Shown here piece by piece: positions 49,914 to 63,590 of a stretch of 64,000 nucleotides of DNA. The position numbers and the translations under genes are program-made. Location of the stretch: NCBI GenBank assembly GCA_961205875.1, contig OY540813.1, forward strand, positions 32,707,001 to 32,771,000, written 5' to 3'. Under the pieces are notes generated by a model, which saw only the letters and a list, made by a program, of their open reading frames with translations, ran no database searches and was not told where the DNA came from. This DNA comes from Sialis fuliginosa. Its lineage: Eukaryota > Arthropoda > Insecta > Megaloptera > Sialidae. Within the stretch, counting starts at the first letter, position 1; the number at the start of each line of letters is the position of its first letter.

Positions 49914-50321
49914 TTGAAATTATGTTTAAATTTATGTTTAAACTTATGTTTAAATTTATGTTTAAATTTATGTTTAAATTTATGTTTGAATTTATGTTTA
50001 AATTTATATTTAAATTTATGTTTAAATTTATGTTTAAATTTATGTTTACATTTATGTTTAAATTTATGTTTAAATTTATGTTTAAATTTATGTTTAAATT
50101 TATGTTTAAATTTATGTTTGAAATTATGTTTAAATTTATGTTTAAACTTATGTTTAAATTTATGTTTAAATTTATGTTTAAATTTATGTTTGAATTTATG
50201 TTTAAATTTATATTTAAATTTATGTTTAAATTTATGTTTAAATTTATGTTTACATTTATGTTTAAATTTATGTTTAAATTTATGTTTAAATTTATGTATA
50301 AATTTATGTTTAAATATATGT
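49914..50321 (+). repeat. Tandem duplication, about 204-bp period
   Basis: The TTTGAAATTATG / TTTAAACTTATG / TTTGAATTT / TTTATATTT / TTTACATTT series starting at 49914 is repeated from about 50118. Confidence 0.8.
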
Positions 50322-51569
50322 TCAAATTTATGTTCAAATTTATATTTAAATTTATGTTTAAATTTATGTTTAAATTTATGTTTAAATTTATGTTTAAATT
50401 TATGTTTAAATTTATGTTTAAATTTATGTTTAAATTTATGTTTCAATTTATATTTAAATTTATGTTTAAATTTATGTTTAAATTTATTTTTAAATTTATA
50501 TTCTAATTTATGTTTAAATTTATGTTTAAATTTATGTTTAAATTTATGTTCAAATTTATGTTCAAATTTATGTTTAAATTTATGTTTAAATTTATGTTTA
50601 AATTTATGTTTAAATTTATGTTAAAATTTATGTTTAAATTTATGTTTAAATTTATGTTTAAATTTATGTTAAAATTTATGTTTAAATTTATGTTTAAATT
50701 TATGTTTAAATTTATGTTTAAATTTATGTTTAAATTTATGTTTAAATTTAAGTTAAAATTTATGTTTAAATTTATGTTTAAATTTATGTTTAAATTTATG
50801 TTTAAATTTATGTTTCAATTTATATTTAAATTTATGTTTAAATTTATGTTTAAATTTGTTTTTAAATTTATTTTTAAATTTATGTTTAAATTTATGTTTA
50901 AATTTATGTTTAAATTTATGTTTAAATTTTTGTTTAAATTTATGTTTAAATTTATGTTTAAATTTATGTTTAAATTTATGTTTAAATTTATGTTTAAGTT
51001 TATGTTTAAATTTATGTTTAAATTTATGTTTAAGCTTATGTTTAAATTTATGTTTAAATTTATGTTTAAACTTATGTTTTAATTTATGTATCAATTTAAA
51101 ATTTAAATTTATGTTTAAATTTATGTTTAAATTTATGTTTAAATTTATGTTTAAATTAAACCTAAATTTGAACATAAATTCAAACATTAATTTAAACATA
51201 AATTAAAACATAAACTTAAATTTAAACATAAACTTAAACATAAACTTAAACATAAATTTAAACATAAATTTAAACATAAACTTAAACATAAATTTAAACA
51301 TAAATTTAAACATAAATTTAAACATAAATTGAAACATAAACTTAAAAATCAACTTAAACATAAATATAAACATAAATTTAAACATAAATTTAAACATAAA
51401 TTAAAACATAAATTTAAACATAAATTTAAACATAAACTGAAACATAAACGTTAACATAAATTAAAACATAAACTATAACATAAACATAAACTTAAACATA
51501 AACATAAACATAAACATAAACATAAACATAAACATAAACATAAACAAACAAAAACATAAACATAAACAT

Positions 51570-51835
51570 TATTTTTAATTGTAAAAAAGAATTGAGTCGA
51601 AAATCATCATTTGACTCAAATTACATCAAATAATGTCAAATCTAGTCATTTAAACACTAAATTTTCGATAAGTATCCAAACTGATCGAATTGATTTAAAA
51701 TAATTTGATCCGATTGTTATTGGTACGAATCGAGACGTTTATTTTCAAAATACACCGATTTAATACAAATCGAGTCGATTTGCAGATGTTGTTATATGTT
51801 TATTTAGGTGTATGATTTAGTTTATGTTTAATGCT
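51570..51835 (+). repeat. Satellite island 18 (266 bp)
   Basis: Variants are 175T and 218T. It keeps 108C and 239G as in islands 1-6. The 175T is shared only with island 19. Confidence 0.92.
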
Positions 51836-54800
51836 TATGTTTATGTTTATGTTTATGTTTATGTTTATGTTTATGTTTATGTTTATGTTTATGTTTATGT
51901 TTATGTTTATGTTAATGTTTATGTTTATGTTTTCGTTTATGTTTATGTTTAAGTTAATGTTTAAATTTATGTTTAAATTTATGTTTAAATTTATGTTTAA
52001 ATTTATGTTTAAATTTATGTTTAAATTTATGTTTAAATTTATGTTTAAATTTATGTTTAGATTTATGTTTAAATTTATGTTTAAATTTATGTTTAAATTT
52101 ATGTTTAAATTTATGTTTAAATTTATGTTTAAATTTATGTTTAAATTTATGTTCAAATTAATGTTCAAATTTATGTTTAAATTTATGTTTAAATTTATGT
52201 TTAAATTTATGTTTAAATTTATGTTTAAATTTATGTTTAAATTTATATTTTAATTTATGTTTCAATTTATATTTAAATTTATGTTTAAATTTATGTTTAA
52301 ATTTATGTTTCAATTTATATTTAAATTTATGTTTAAATTTATGTTTAAAATTATGTTTAAATTTATGTTTAAATTTATATTTAAATTTATGTTTGAATTT
52401 ATGTTTAAATTTATATTTAAATTTATGTTTAAATTTATGTTTAAATTTATGTTTACATTTATGTTTAAATTTATGTTTAAATTTATGTTTAAATTTATGT
52501 TTGAATTTATGTTTAAATTTATGTTTAAATTTATGTTTAAATTTATGTTTAAATTTATGTTTAAATTTATATTTAAACTTATGTTTAAATTCATGTTTAA
52601 ATTTATGTTTAAATTTATGTATAAATTTATGTTTTAATTTATGTTTAAATTTATGTTCAAATTTATGTTCAAATTTATGTTTAAATTTATGTTAAAATTT
52701 ATGTTTAAATTTATGTTTAAATTTATGTTAAAATTTATGTTTAAATTTATGTTTAAATTTATGTTCAAATTTATGTTCAAATTTATGTTTAAATTTATGT
52801 TAAAATTTATGTTAAAGTTTATGTTTAAATTTATGTTTAAATTTATGTTTAAATTTATGTTTCAATTTATATTTAAATTTATGTTTAAATTTATGTTTAA
52901 ATTTATTTTTAAATTTATATTCTAATTTATGTTTAAATTTATGTTTAAATTTATGTTTAAATTTATGTTTAAATTTATGTTAAAATTTATGTTTAAATTT
53001 ATATTTAAATTTATGTTTAAATTTATGTTTAAATTTATTTTTAAATTTATATTCTAATTTATGTTTAAATTTATGTTTAAATTTATGTTTAAATTTATGT
53101 TTAAATTTATGTTAAAATTTATGTTTAAATTTATGTTTAAATTTATGTTTAAATTTATGTTTAAATTTATGTTTAAATTTATGTTTAAATTTATGTTTAA
53201 ATTTATGTTTACATTTATGTTTAAATTTATGTTTAAATTTATGTTTAAATTTATGTTTGAATTTATGTTTAAATTTATGTTTAAATTTATGTTTAAATTT
53301 AGGTTTAAATTTATGTTTAAATTTATATTTAAACTTATGTTTAAATTCATGTTTAAATTTATGTTTAAATTTATGTATAAATTTATGTTTTAATTTATGT
53401 TTAAATTTATGTTCAAATTTATGTTCAAATTTATGTTTAAATTTATGTTAAAATTTATGTTTAAATTTATGTTTAAATTTATGTTAAAATTTATGTTTAA
53501 ATTTATGTTTAAATTTATGTTCAAATTTATGTTCAAATTTATGTTTAAATTTATGTTAAAATTTATGTTAAAGTTTATGTTTAAATTTATGTTTAAATTT
53601 ATGTTTAAATTTATGTTTCAATTTATATTTAAATTTATGTTTAAATTTATGTTTAAATTTATTTTTAAATTTATATTCTAATTTATGTTTAAATTTATGT
53701 TTAAATTTATGTTTAAATTTATGTTTAAATTTATGTTAAAATTTATGTTTAAATTTATATTTAAATTTATGTTTAAATTTATGTTTAAATTTATTTTTAA
53801 ATTTATATTCTAATTTATGTTTAAATTTATGTTTAAATTTATGTTTAAATTTATGTTTAAATTTATGTTAAAATTTATGTTTAAATTTATGTTTAAATTT
53901 ATGTTTCAATTTATATTTAAATTTATGTTTAAATTTATGTTTAAATTTATTTTTAAATTTATATTCTAATTTATGTTTAAATTTATGTTTAAATTTATGT
54001 TTAAATTTATGTTTAAATTTATGTTTAAATTTATGTTTAAATTTATTTTTAAATTTATATTCTAATTTATGTTTAAATTTATGTTTAAATTTATGTTTAA
54101 ATTTATGTTTAAATTTATGTTTAAATTTATGTTTAAATTTATATTTAAATTTATGTTTGAAATTATGTTTAAATTTATGTTTAAATTTATGTTTAAATTT
54201 ATGTTTAAATTTATGTTTAAATTTATGTTTAAATTTATGTTTAAATTTATGTTTAAATTAATGTTTAAATTTATGTTTAAATTTATGTTTAAATTTATGT
54301 TAAATTTATGTTTAAATTAATGTTCAAATTTATGTTCAAATTTTTGTTTAAATTTATGTTTAAATTTATGTTGAAATTTATGTTTAAATTTATGTTGAAA
54401 TTTATGTTTAAATTTATGTTTAAATTTATGTTTGAAATTATGTTTAAATTTATGTTTAAATTTATGTTTAAATTTATGTTTAAATTTATGTTTAAATTTA
54501 TGTTTAAATTTATGTTTAAATTTATGTTTAAATTTATGTTTAAATTTATGTTTAAATTTATATTTAAATTTATTTTTAAATTTATGTTAAATTTATGTTT
54601 AAATTAATGTTCAAATTTATGTTCAAATTTTTGTTTAAATTTATGTTTAAACATAAATTAAAACATAAACTTAAATTTAAACATAAACTTAAACATAAAC
54701 TTAAACATAAATTTAAACATAAATTTAAACATAAACTTAAACATAAATTTAAACATAAATTTAAACATAAATTTAAATATAAATTGAAACATAAACTTAA

Positions 54801-54982
54801 AAATAAACTTAAACATAAATATAAACATAAATTTAAACATAAATTTAAACATAAATTAAAACATAAATTTAAACATAAATTTAAACATAAACTGAAACAT
54901 AAACGTTAACATAAATTAAAACATAAACTTAAACATAAACATAAACATAAACATAAACAAACATAAACATAAACATAAACAT
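51836..54982. repeat. Inter-island inverted array, unit 18 (no switch element)
   Basis: A short hexamer arm with one TTAATG runs to about 51950. Forward dodecamers run to about 54648. The change of orientation at 54638-54659 is direct, a 22-bp perfect palindrome centred on TTTAAA, without the AAACCTA core. Reverse dodecamers and a short slipped (CATAAA)n arm run to 54982. Confidence 0.88.
52450..53961 (+). repeat. Tandem duplication, 756-bp period
   Basis: The markers TTTACATTT (52454 and 53210), ATATTTAAACTTATG, TTCATG, ATGTATAAATTTATGTTTTAA and the block 52641-52925 recur at +756 (53397-53681). Confidence 0.85.
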
Positions 54983-55214
54983 TATTTTTAATTGTAAAAA
55001 AGAATTGAGTCGAAAATCATCTAGTCATTTAAACACTAAATTTTCGATAAGTATCCAAACTGATCGGATTGATTTAAAATAATTTGATCCGATTGTTATT
55101 GGTACGAATCGAGACGTTTATTTTCAAAATACACCGATTTAATACAAATCGAGTCGATTTGCAGATGTTGTTATATGTTTATTTAGGTGTATGATTTAGT
55201 TTATGTTTAATGCT
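54983..55214 (+). repeat. Satellite island 19 (232 bp, deleted)
   Basis: A 34-bp deletion after TCGAAAATCAT removes island positions of about 37-70, including the GACTCAA arm of the dyad. It also carries 119G, 175T and 218T. The 17-bp palindrome is retained. It is the only copy not 266 bp long. Confidence 0.92.
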
Positions 55215-55910
55215 TATGTTTATGTTTATGTTTATGTTTATGTTTATGTTTATGTTTATGTTTATGTTTATGTTTATGTTTATGTTTATGTTTATGTTAA
55301 TGTTTATGTTTATGTTTTCGTTTATGTTTATGTTTAAGTTAATGTTTAAATTTTTGTTCAAATTTATGTTCAAAATTATGTTTAAATTTATGTTTAAATT
55401 TATGTTTAAATTTATGTTTAAATTTATGTTTAAATTTATGTTTAAATTTATGTTTAAATTTATGTTTAAATTTATGTTTAAATTTATGTTTAGATTTATG
55501 TTTAAATTTATGTTTAAATTTATGTTTAAATTTATGTTTAAATTTATGTTTAAATTTATGTTTAAATTTATGTTTAAATTTATGTTTGAATTTATGTTTA
55601 AATTTATGTTTAAATTTATGTTTAAATTTATGTTTAAATTTATGTTTAAATTTATGTTTAAATTTATATTTTAATTTATGTTTCAATTTATATTTAAATT
55701 TATGTTTAAATTTATGTTTAAATTTATGTTTAAATTTATGTTTAAATTTATGTTTAAATTTATGTTTGAATTTATGTTTAAATTTATATTTAAATTTATG
55801 TTTAAATTCATGTTTAAATTTATGTTTAAATTTATGTATAAATTTATGTTTAAATTTATGTTCAAATTTATGTTCAAATTTATGTTTAAATTTATGTTTA
55901 AATTTATGTT

Positions 55911-58859
55911 TAAATATATGTTTAAATTTATGTTAAAATTTATGTTTAAATTTTTGTTTAATTTTATGTTTAAATTTATGTTTAAATTTATGTTTCAATT
56001 TATGTTTCAATTTATGTTTCAATTTATGTTTATGTTTATGTTTAAATTTATGTTTAAATTTAAGTTTATGTTTTAATTTATGTTTAAATTTATGTTTAAA
56101 TTTATGTTAAAGTTTATGTTTAAATTTATGTTTCAATTTATATTTAAATTTATGTTTAAATTTATGTTTAAATTTATTTTTAAATTTATATTCTAATTTA
56201 TGTTTAAATTTATTTTTAAATTTATGTTTAAATTCATGTTTAAATTTATGTTAAAATTTATGTTTAAATTTATGTTTAAATTTATGTTTAAATTTATGTT
56301 TAAATTTATGTTTAAATTTATGTTTAAATTTATGTTAAAGTTTATGTTTAAATTTATGTTTAAATTTATGTTTAAATTTATGTTTAAATTTATGTTTAAA
56401 TTTTTGTTTAAATTTATGTTTAAATTTATGTTAAAGTTTATGTTTAAATTTATGTTTAAAATTATGTTTAAATTTATGTTTAAATTTATGTTTCAATTTA
56501 TATTTAAATTTATGTTTAAATTTATGTTTAAATTTATTTTTAAATTTATATTTAAATTTATGTTTAAATTTATGTTTAAATTTATGTTTAAATTTATGTT
56601 TAAATTTTTATGTTTAAATTTATGTTTAAATTTATGTTTAAATTTATGTTTAAATTTATGTTTAAATTTATGTTTAAGTTTATGTTTAAATTTATGTTTA
56701 AATTTATGTTTAAATTTATGTTTAAATTTATGTTTTAATTTATGTATCAATTTATATTTAAATTTATGTTTAAATTTATGTTTAAATTTTTATGTTTAAA
56801 TTTATGTTTAAATTTATGTTTAAATTTATGTTTAAATTTATGTTTAAATTTATGTTTAAATTTATGTTTGAATTTATGTTTAAATTTATGTTTAAATTTA
56901 TGTTTGAATTTATGTTTAAATTTATATTTAAATTTATGTTTAAATTCATGTTTAAATTTATGTTTAAATTTATGTATAAATTTATGTTTAAATTTATGTT
57001 CAAATTTATGTTCAAATTTATGTTTAAATTTATGTTTAAATTTATGTTTAAATATATGTTTAAATTTATGTTAAAATTTATGTTTAAATTTTTGTTTAAT
57101 TTTATGTTTAAATTTATGTTTAAATTTATGTTTCAATTTATGTTTCAATTTATGTTTCAATTTATGTTTATGTTTATGTTTAAATTTATGTTTAAATTTA
57201 AGTTTATGTTTTAATTTATGTTTAAATTTATGTTTAAATTTATGTTAAAGTTTATGTTTAAATTTATGTTTCAATTTATATTTAAATTTATGTTTAAATT
57301 TATGTTTAAATTTATTTTTAAATTTATATTCTAATTTATGTTTAAATTTATTTTTAAATTTATGTTTAAATTCATGTTTAAATTTATGTTAAAATTTATG
57401 TTTAAATTTATGTTTAAATTTATGTTTAAATTTATGTTTAAATTTATGTTTAAATTTATGTTTAAATTTATGTTAAAGTTTATGTTTAAATTTATGTTTA
57501 AATTTATGTTTAAATTTATGTTTAAATTTATGTTTAAATTTTTGTTTAAATTTATGTTTAAATTTATGTTAAAGTTTATGTTTAAATTTATGTTTAAAAT
57601 TATGTTTAAATTTATGTTTAAATTTATGTTTCAATTTATATTTAAATTTATGTTTAAATTTATGTTTAAATTTATTTTTAAATTTATATTTAAATTTATG
57701 TTTAAATTTATGTTTAAATTTATGTTTAAATTTATGTTTAAATTTTTATGTTTAAATTTATGTTTAAATTTATGTTTAAATTTATGTTTAAATTTATGTT
57801 TAAATTTATGTTTAAGTTTATGTTTAAATTTATGTTTAAATTTATGTTTAAATTTATGTTTAAATTCATGTTTAAATTTATGTTTAAATTTATGTATAAA
57901 TTTATGTTTAAATTTATGTTCAAATTTATGTTCAAATTTATGTTTAAATTTATGTTTAAATTTATGTTTAAATATATGTTTAAATTTATGTTAAAATTTA
58001 TGTTTAAATTTTTGTTTAATTTTATGTTTAAATTTATGTTTAAATTTATGTTTCAATTTATGTTTCAATTTATGTTTCAATTTATGTTTATGTTTATGTT
58101 TAAATTTATGTTTAAATTTAAGTTTATGTTTTAATTTATGTTTAAATTTATGTTTAAATTTATGTTAAAGTTTATGTTTAAATTTATGTTTCAATTTATA
58201 TTTAAATTTATGTTTAAATTTATGTTTAAATTTATTTTTAAATTTATATTCTAATTTATGTTTAAATTTATTTTTAAATTTATGTTTAAATTCATGTTTA
58301 AATTTATGTTAAAATTTATGTTTAAATTTATGTTTAAATTTATGTTTAAATTTATGTTTAAATTTATGTTTAAATTTATGTTTAAATTTATGTTAAAGTT
58401 TATGTTTAAATTTATGTTTAAATTTATGTTTAAATTTATGTTTAAATTTATGTTTAAATTTTTGTTTAAATTTATGTTTAAATTTATGTTAAAGTTTATG
58501 TTTAAATTTATGTTTAAAATTATGTTTAAATTTATGTTTAAATTTATGTTTCAATTTATATTTAAATTTATGTTTAAATTTATGTTTAAATTTATTTTTA
58601 AATTTATATTTAAATTTATGTTTAAATTTATGTTTAAATTTATGTTTAAATTTATGTTTAAATTTTTATGTTTAAATTTATGTTTAAATTTATGTTTAAA
58701 TTTATGTTTAAATTTATGTTTAAATTTATGTTTAAGTTTATGTTTAAATTTATGTTTAAATTTATGTTTAAATTTATGTTTAAATTTATGTTTTAATTTA
58801 TGTATCAATTTATATTTAAATTTATGTTTAAATTTATGTTTAAATTTTTATGTTTAAAT
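55911..58859 (+). repeat. Three tandem copies, 1138- and 920-bp spacing
   Basis: The markers TTTAAATATATG, TTTTTGTTTAATTTTATG, three TTTCAA, two hexamers and later ATTTTTATG begin at about 55911, 57049 and 57969. Copy 2 lacks a segment of about 218 bp containing ATGTATCAA. Confidence 0.85.
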
Positions 58860-60080
58860 TTATGTTTAAATTTATGTTTAAATTTATGTTTAAATTTATG
58901 TTTAAATTTATGTTTAAATTTATGTTTGAATTTATGTTTAAATTTATGTTTAAATTTATGTTTAAATTTATGTTTAAAATTATGTTTAAATTTATGTTTA
59001 AACTTATGTTTAAATTCATGTCTAAATTTATGTTTAAATTAATGTATAAATTTATGTTTAAATTTATGTTCAAATTTATGTTCAAATTTATGTTTAAATT
59101 TATGTTTTAATTTATATTTAAATTTATGTTTAAATTTATGTTTAAATTTATGTTTAAATTTATGTTTAAATTTATGTTTAAATTTATGTTTAAATTTATG
59201 TTTAAATTTATGTTTGAATTTATGTTTAAATTTATGTTTAAATTTATGTTTAAATTTATGTTTAAAATTATGTTTAAATTTATGTTTAAACTTATGTTTA
59301 AATTCATGTCTAAATTTATGTTTAAATTTATGTATAAATTTATGTTTAAATTTATGTTCAAATTTATGTTCAAATTTATGTTTAAATTTATGTTTTAATT
59401 TATATTTAAATTTATGTTTAAATTTATGTTTAAATTTATGTTTAAATTTATGTTTAAATTTATGTTTAAATTTATGTTTGAATTTATGTTTAAATTTATA
59501 TTTAAATTTATGTTTAAATTTATGTTTAAATTTATGTTTAAATTTATGTTTGAATTTATGTTTAAATTTATGTTTAAATTTATGTTTAAATTTATGTTTA
59601 AAATTATGTTTAAATTTATGTTTAAACTTATGTTTAAATTCATGTCTAAATTTATGTTTAAATTTATGTATAAATTTATGTTTAAATTTATGTTCAAATT
59701 TATGTTCAAATTTATGTTTAAATTTATGTTTTAATTTATATTTAAATTTATGTTTAAATTTATGTTTAAATTTATGTTTAAATTTATGTTTAAATTTATG
59801 TTTAAATTTATGTTTGAATTTATGTTTAAATTTATATTTAAATTTATGTTTAAATTTATGTTTAAATTTATGTTTAAATTTATGTTTGAATTTATGTTTA
59901 AATTTATGTTTAAATTTATGTTTAAATTTATGTTTAAAATTATGTTTAAATTTATGTTTAAACTTATGTTTAAATTCATGTCTAAATTTATGTTTAAATT
60001 TATGTATAAATTTATGTTTAAATTTATGTTTAAATTTATGTTCAAATTTATGTTCAAATTTATGTTTAAATTTATGTTTA
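58860..60080 (+). repeat. Four tandem copies, 288/336-bp period
   Basis: The marker series TTTGAATTT, AAAATTATG, AAACTTATG, TTCATGTCT, ATGTATAAA, TTCAAA, TTCAAA recurs, with TTCATG at about 59014, 59302, 59638 and 59974. Copies 3 and 4 have an added TTTGAATTT/TTTATATTT segment. Confidence 0.82.
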
Positions 60081-60947
60081 AATTTATGTTTAAATTTATG
60101 TTTAAATTTATGTTTAAATTTATGTTTAAATTTATGTTTCAATTTATATTTAAATTTATGTTTAAATTTATGTTTAAATTTATTTTTAAATTTATATTCT
60201 AATTTATGTTTGAAATTATGTTTAAATTTATGTTTAAATTTATGTTTAAATTTATGTTTAAATTTATGTTTAAATTTATTTTTAAATTTATGTTTAAATT
60301 TATGTTTAAATTTATGTTTAAATTTATGTTAAATTTATGTTTAAATTAATGTTCAAATTTATGTTCAAATTTATGTTTAAATTTATGTTTAAATTTATGT
60401 TGAAATTTATGTTTAAATTTATGTTTAAATTTATGTTTAAATTTATATTTTAATTTATGTTTCAATTTATATTTAAATTTATGTTTAAACTTATGTTTAA
60501 ATTAAACCTAAATTTGAACATAAATTAAAACATTAATTTAAACATAAATTAAAACATAAACTTAAACTTAAACATAAATTGAAACATAAATTTAAACATA
60601 AATTTAAACATAAATTGAAACATAAATTAAAACATAAACTTAAAAATAAACTTAAACATAAATATAAACATAAATTTAAACATAAATTTAAACATAAATT
60701 AAAACATAAACTTAAACATAAATTTAAACATAAACTGAAACATAAACGTTAACATTAACTAAAACATAAATTAAAACATAAACTTAAACATAAACATAAA
60801 CTTAAACATAAACATAAACATAAACATAAACATAAACATAAACATAAACATAAACATAAACATAAACATAAACATAAACATAAACATAAACATAAACATA
60901 AACATAAACATAAACATAAACTTAAACATAAACATAAACATAAACAT

Positions 60948-61213
60948 TATTTTTAATTGTAAAAAAGAATTGAGTCGAAAATCATCATTTGACTCAAATT
61001 ACGTCAAATAATGTCAAATCTAGTCATTTAAACACTAAATTTTCGATAAGTATCTAAACTGATCAAATTGATTTGAAATAATTTGATCCGATTGTTATTG
61101 GTACGAATCGAGACGTTTATTATCAAAATACACCGATTTAATACAAATCGAGTCGATTTGCAGATGTTGTTATATGTTTATTTAGATGTATGATTTAGTT
61201 TATGTTTAATGCT
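60948..61213 (+). repeat. Satellite island 20 (266 bp)
   Basis: Variants are 56G, 108T, 118A, 128G, 218T and 239A. The 118A and 128G are shared only with island 21. Confidence 0.92.
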
Positions 61214-63324
61214 TATGTTTATGTTTATGTTTATGTTTATGTTTATGTTTATGTTTATGTTTATGTTTATGTTTATGTTTATGTTTATGTTTATGTTTAT
61301 GTTTATGTTTATGTTTATGTTTATGTTTATGTTTATGTTTATGTTTATGTTTATGTTTATGTTTATGTTTATGTTTATGTTTATGTTTATGTTTATGTTT
61401 ATGTTTATGTTTATGTTTATGTTTATGTTTATGTTTATGTTTATGTTTATGTTTATGTTTATGTTTATGTTTATGTTTATGTTTATGTTTATGTTTATGT
61501 TTATGTTTATGTTTATGTTTATGTTTATGTTTATGTTTATGTTTATGTTTATGTTTATGTTTTCGTTTATGTTTATGTTTAAGTTTATGTTTAAATTTAT
61601 GTTTAAATTTATGTTTAAATTTATGTTTAAATTTATGTTTAAATTTATGTTTGAATTTATGTTTAAATTTATGTTTAAATTTATGTTTAAATTTATGTTT
61701 AAATTTATGTTTAAATTTATGTTTAAATTTATGTTTAAATTTATGTTGAAATTTATGTTTAAATTTATGTTTAAATTTATGTTTAAATTTATATTTTAAT
61801 TTATGTTTCAATTTATATTTAAATTTATGTTTACATTTATGTTTAAATTTATGTTTAAATTTATGTTTAAATTTATGTTTAAATTTATGTTTCAATTTAT
61901 ATTTAAATTTATGTTTAAATTTATGTTTAAATTTATTTTTAAATTTATATTCTAATTTATGTTTAAATTTATGTTTAAATTTATGTTTAAATTTATGTTT
62001 AAATTTATGTTTAAATTTATGTTTAAATTTATGTTTACATTTATGTTTAAATTTATGTTTAAATTTATGTTTAAATTTATGTTTGAATTTATGTTTAAAT
62101 TTATGTTTAAATTTATGTTTAAATTTATGTTTAAATTTATGTTTAAATTTATGTTTAAACTTATGTTTAAATTCATGTCTAAATTTATGTTTAAATTTAT
62201 GTATAAATTTATGGTTAAATTTATGTTCAAATTTATGTTCAAATTTATGTTTAAATTTATGTTTAAATTTATGTTTAAATTTATGTTTAAATTTATGTTT
62301 AAATTTATGTTTAAATTTATGTTAAAATTTATGTTTAAATTTATGTTTAAATTTATGTTAAAGTTTATGTTTAAATTTCTGTTTAAATTTATGTTTAAAT
62401 TTATGTTTAAATTTATGTTTCAATTTATATTTAAATTTATGTTTAAATTTATGTTTAAATTTATTTTTAAATTTATATTCTAATTTATGTTTGAAATTAT
62501 GTTTAAATTTATGTTTAAATTTATGTTTAAATTTATGTTTAAATTTATGTTTAAATTTATGTTTAAATTTATTTTTAAATTTATGTTTAAATTTATGTTT
62601 AAATTTATGTTTAAATTTATGTTAAATTTATGTTTAAATTAATGTTCAAATTTATGTTCAAATTTATGTTTAAATTTATGTTTAAATTTATGTTGAAATT
62701 TATGTTTAAATTTATGTTTAAATTTATGTTTAAATTTATATTTTAATTTATGTTTCAATTTATATTTAAATTTATGTTTAAATTTATGTTTAAATTAAAC
62801 CTAAATTTGAACATAAATTAAAACATTAATTTAAACATAAATTAAAACATAAACTTAAATTTAAACATAAATTTAAACATAAATTTGAACATAAATTTGA
62901 ACATAAATTTAAACATAAATTTAAACATAAATTTAAACATAAATTGAAACATAAATTTAAACATAAATTTAAACATAAATTGAAACATAAATTAAAACAT
63001 AAACTTAAAAATAAACTTAAACATAAATATAAACATAAATTTAAACATAAATTTAAACATAAATTAAAACATAAACTTAAACATAAATTTAAACATAAAC
63101 TGAAACATAAACGTTAACATTAACTAAAACATAAATTAAAACATAAACTTAAACATAAACATAAACTTAAACATAATCATAAACATAAACATAAACATAA
63201 ACATAAACATAAACATAAACATAAACATAAACATAAACATAAACATAAACATAAACATAAACATAAACATAAACATAAACATAAACATAAACATAAACAT
63301 AAACATAAACATAAACATAAACAT
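61214..63324. repeat. Inter-island inverted array, unit 20
   Basis: Hexamers ending in the TTTTCG boundary variant run to about 61580. Forward dodecamers run to 62794, with one TTTCTG and one ATGGTTAAA variant. The switch is at 62795-62816, reverse dodecamers run to about 63178, and (CATAAA)n runs to 63324. Confidence 0.9.
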
Positions 63325-63590
63325 TATTTTTAATTGTAAAAAAGAATTGAGTCGAAAATCATCATTTGACTCAAATTACATCAAATAATGTCAAATCTAG
63401 TCATTTAAACACTAAATTTTCGATAAGTATCTAAACTGATCAAATTGATTTGAAATAATTTGATCCGATTGTTATTGGTACGAATCGAGACGTTTATTAT
63501 CAAAATACACCGATTTAATACAAATCGAGTCGATTTGCAGATGTTGTTATATGTTTATTTAGATGTATGATTTAGTTTATGTTTAATGCT
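63325..63590 (+). repeat. Satellite island 21 (266 bp)
   Basis: Variants are 108T, 118A, 128G, 218T and 239A. This is island 20 without 56G. Confidence 0.92.

Larger units (their letters stand above)
47439..51569. repeat. Inter-island inverted array, unit 17 (expanded)
   Basis: Hexamers run to about 47898, with the TTTG slip near 47666. Forward dodecamers run to 51155 and are enlarged by 600-bp and 204-bp tandem duplications. The switch is at 51156-51177, reverse dodecamers follow, and a short (CATAAA)n arm with AAACAAACAAAAAC slips runs to 51569. Confidence 0.9.
55215..60947. repeat. Inter-island inverted array, unit 19 (longest)
   Basis: A short hexamer arm runs to about 55336. Very long forward dodecamers run to 60501 and contain a triplicated block and a four-copy 288/336-bp block. 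The switch is at 60502-60523, reverse dodecamers run to about 60803, and (CATAAA)n runs to 60947 with one internal CTTAAA. Confidence 0.9.

Noticed and set aside
675..63590. CRISPR-like array (constant repeat with variable spacers)
   Set aside because: The constant block is 266 bp, the spacers are kilobase simple repeats, and the setting is eukaryotic.
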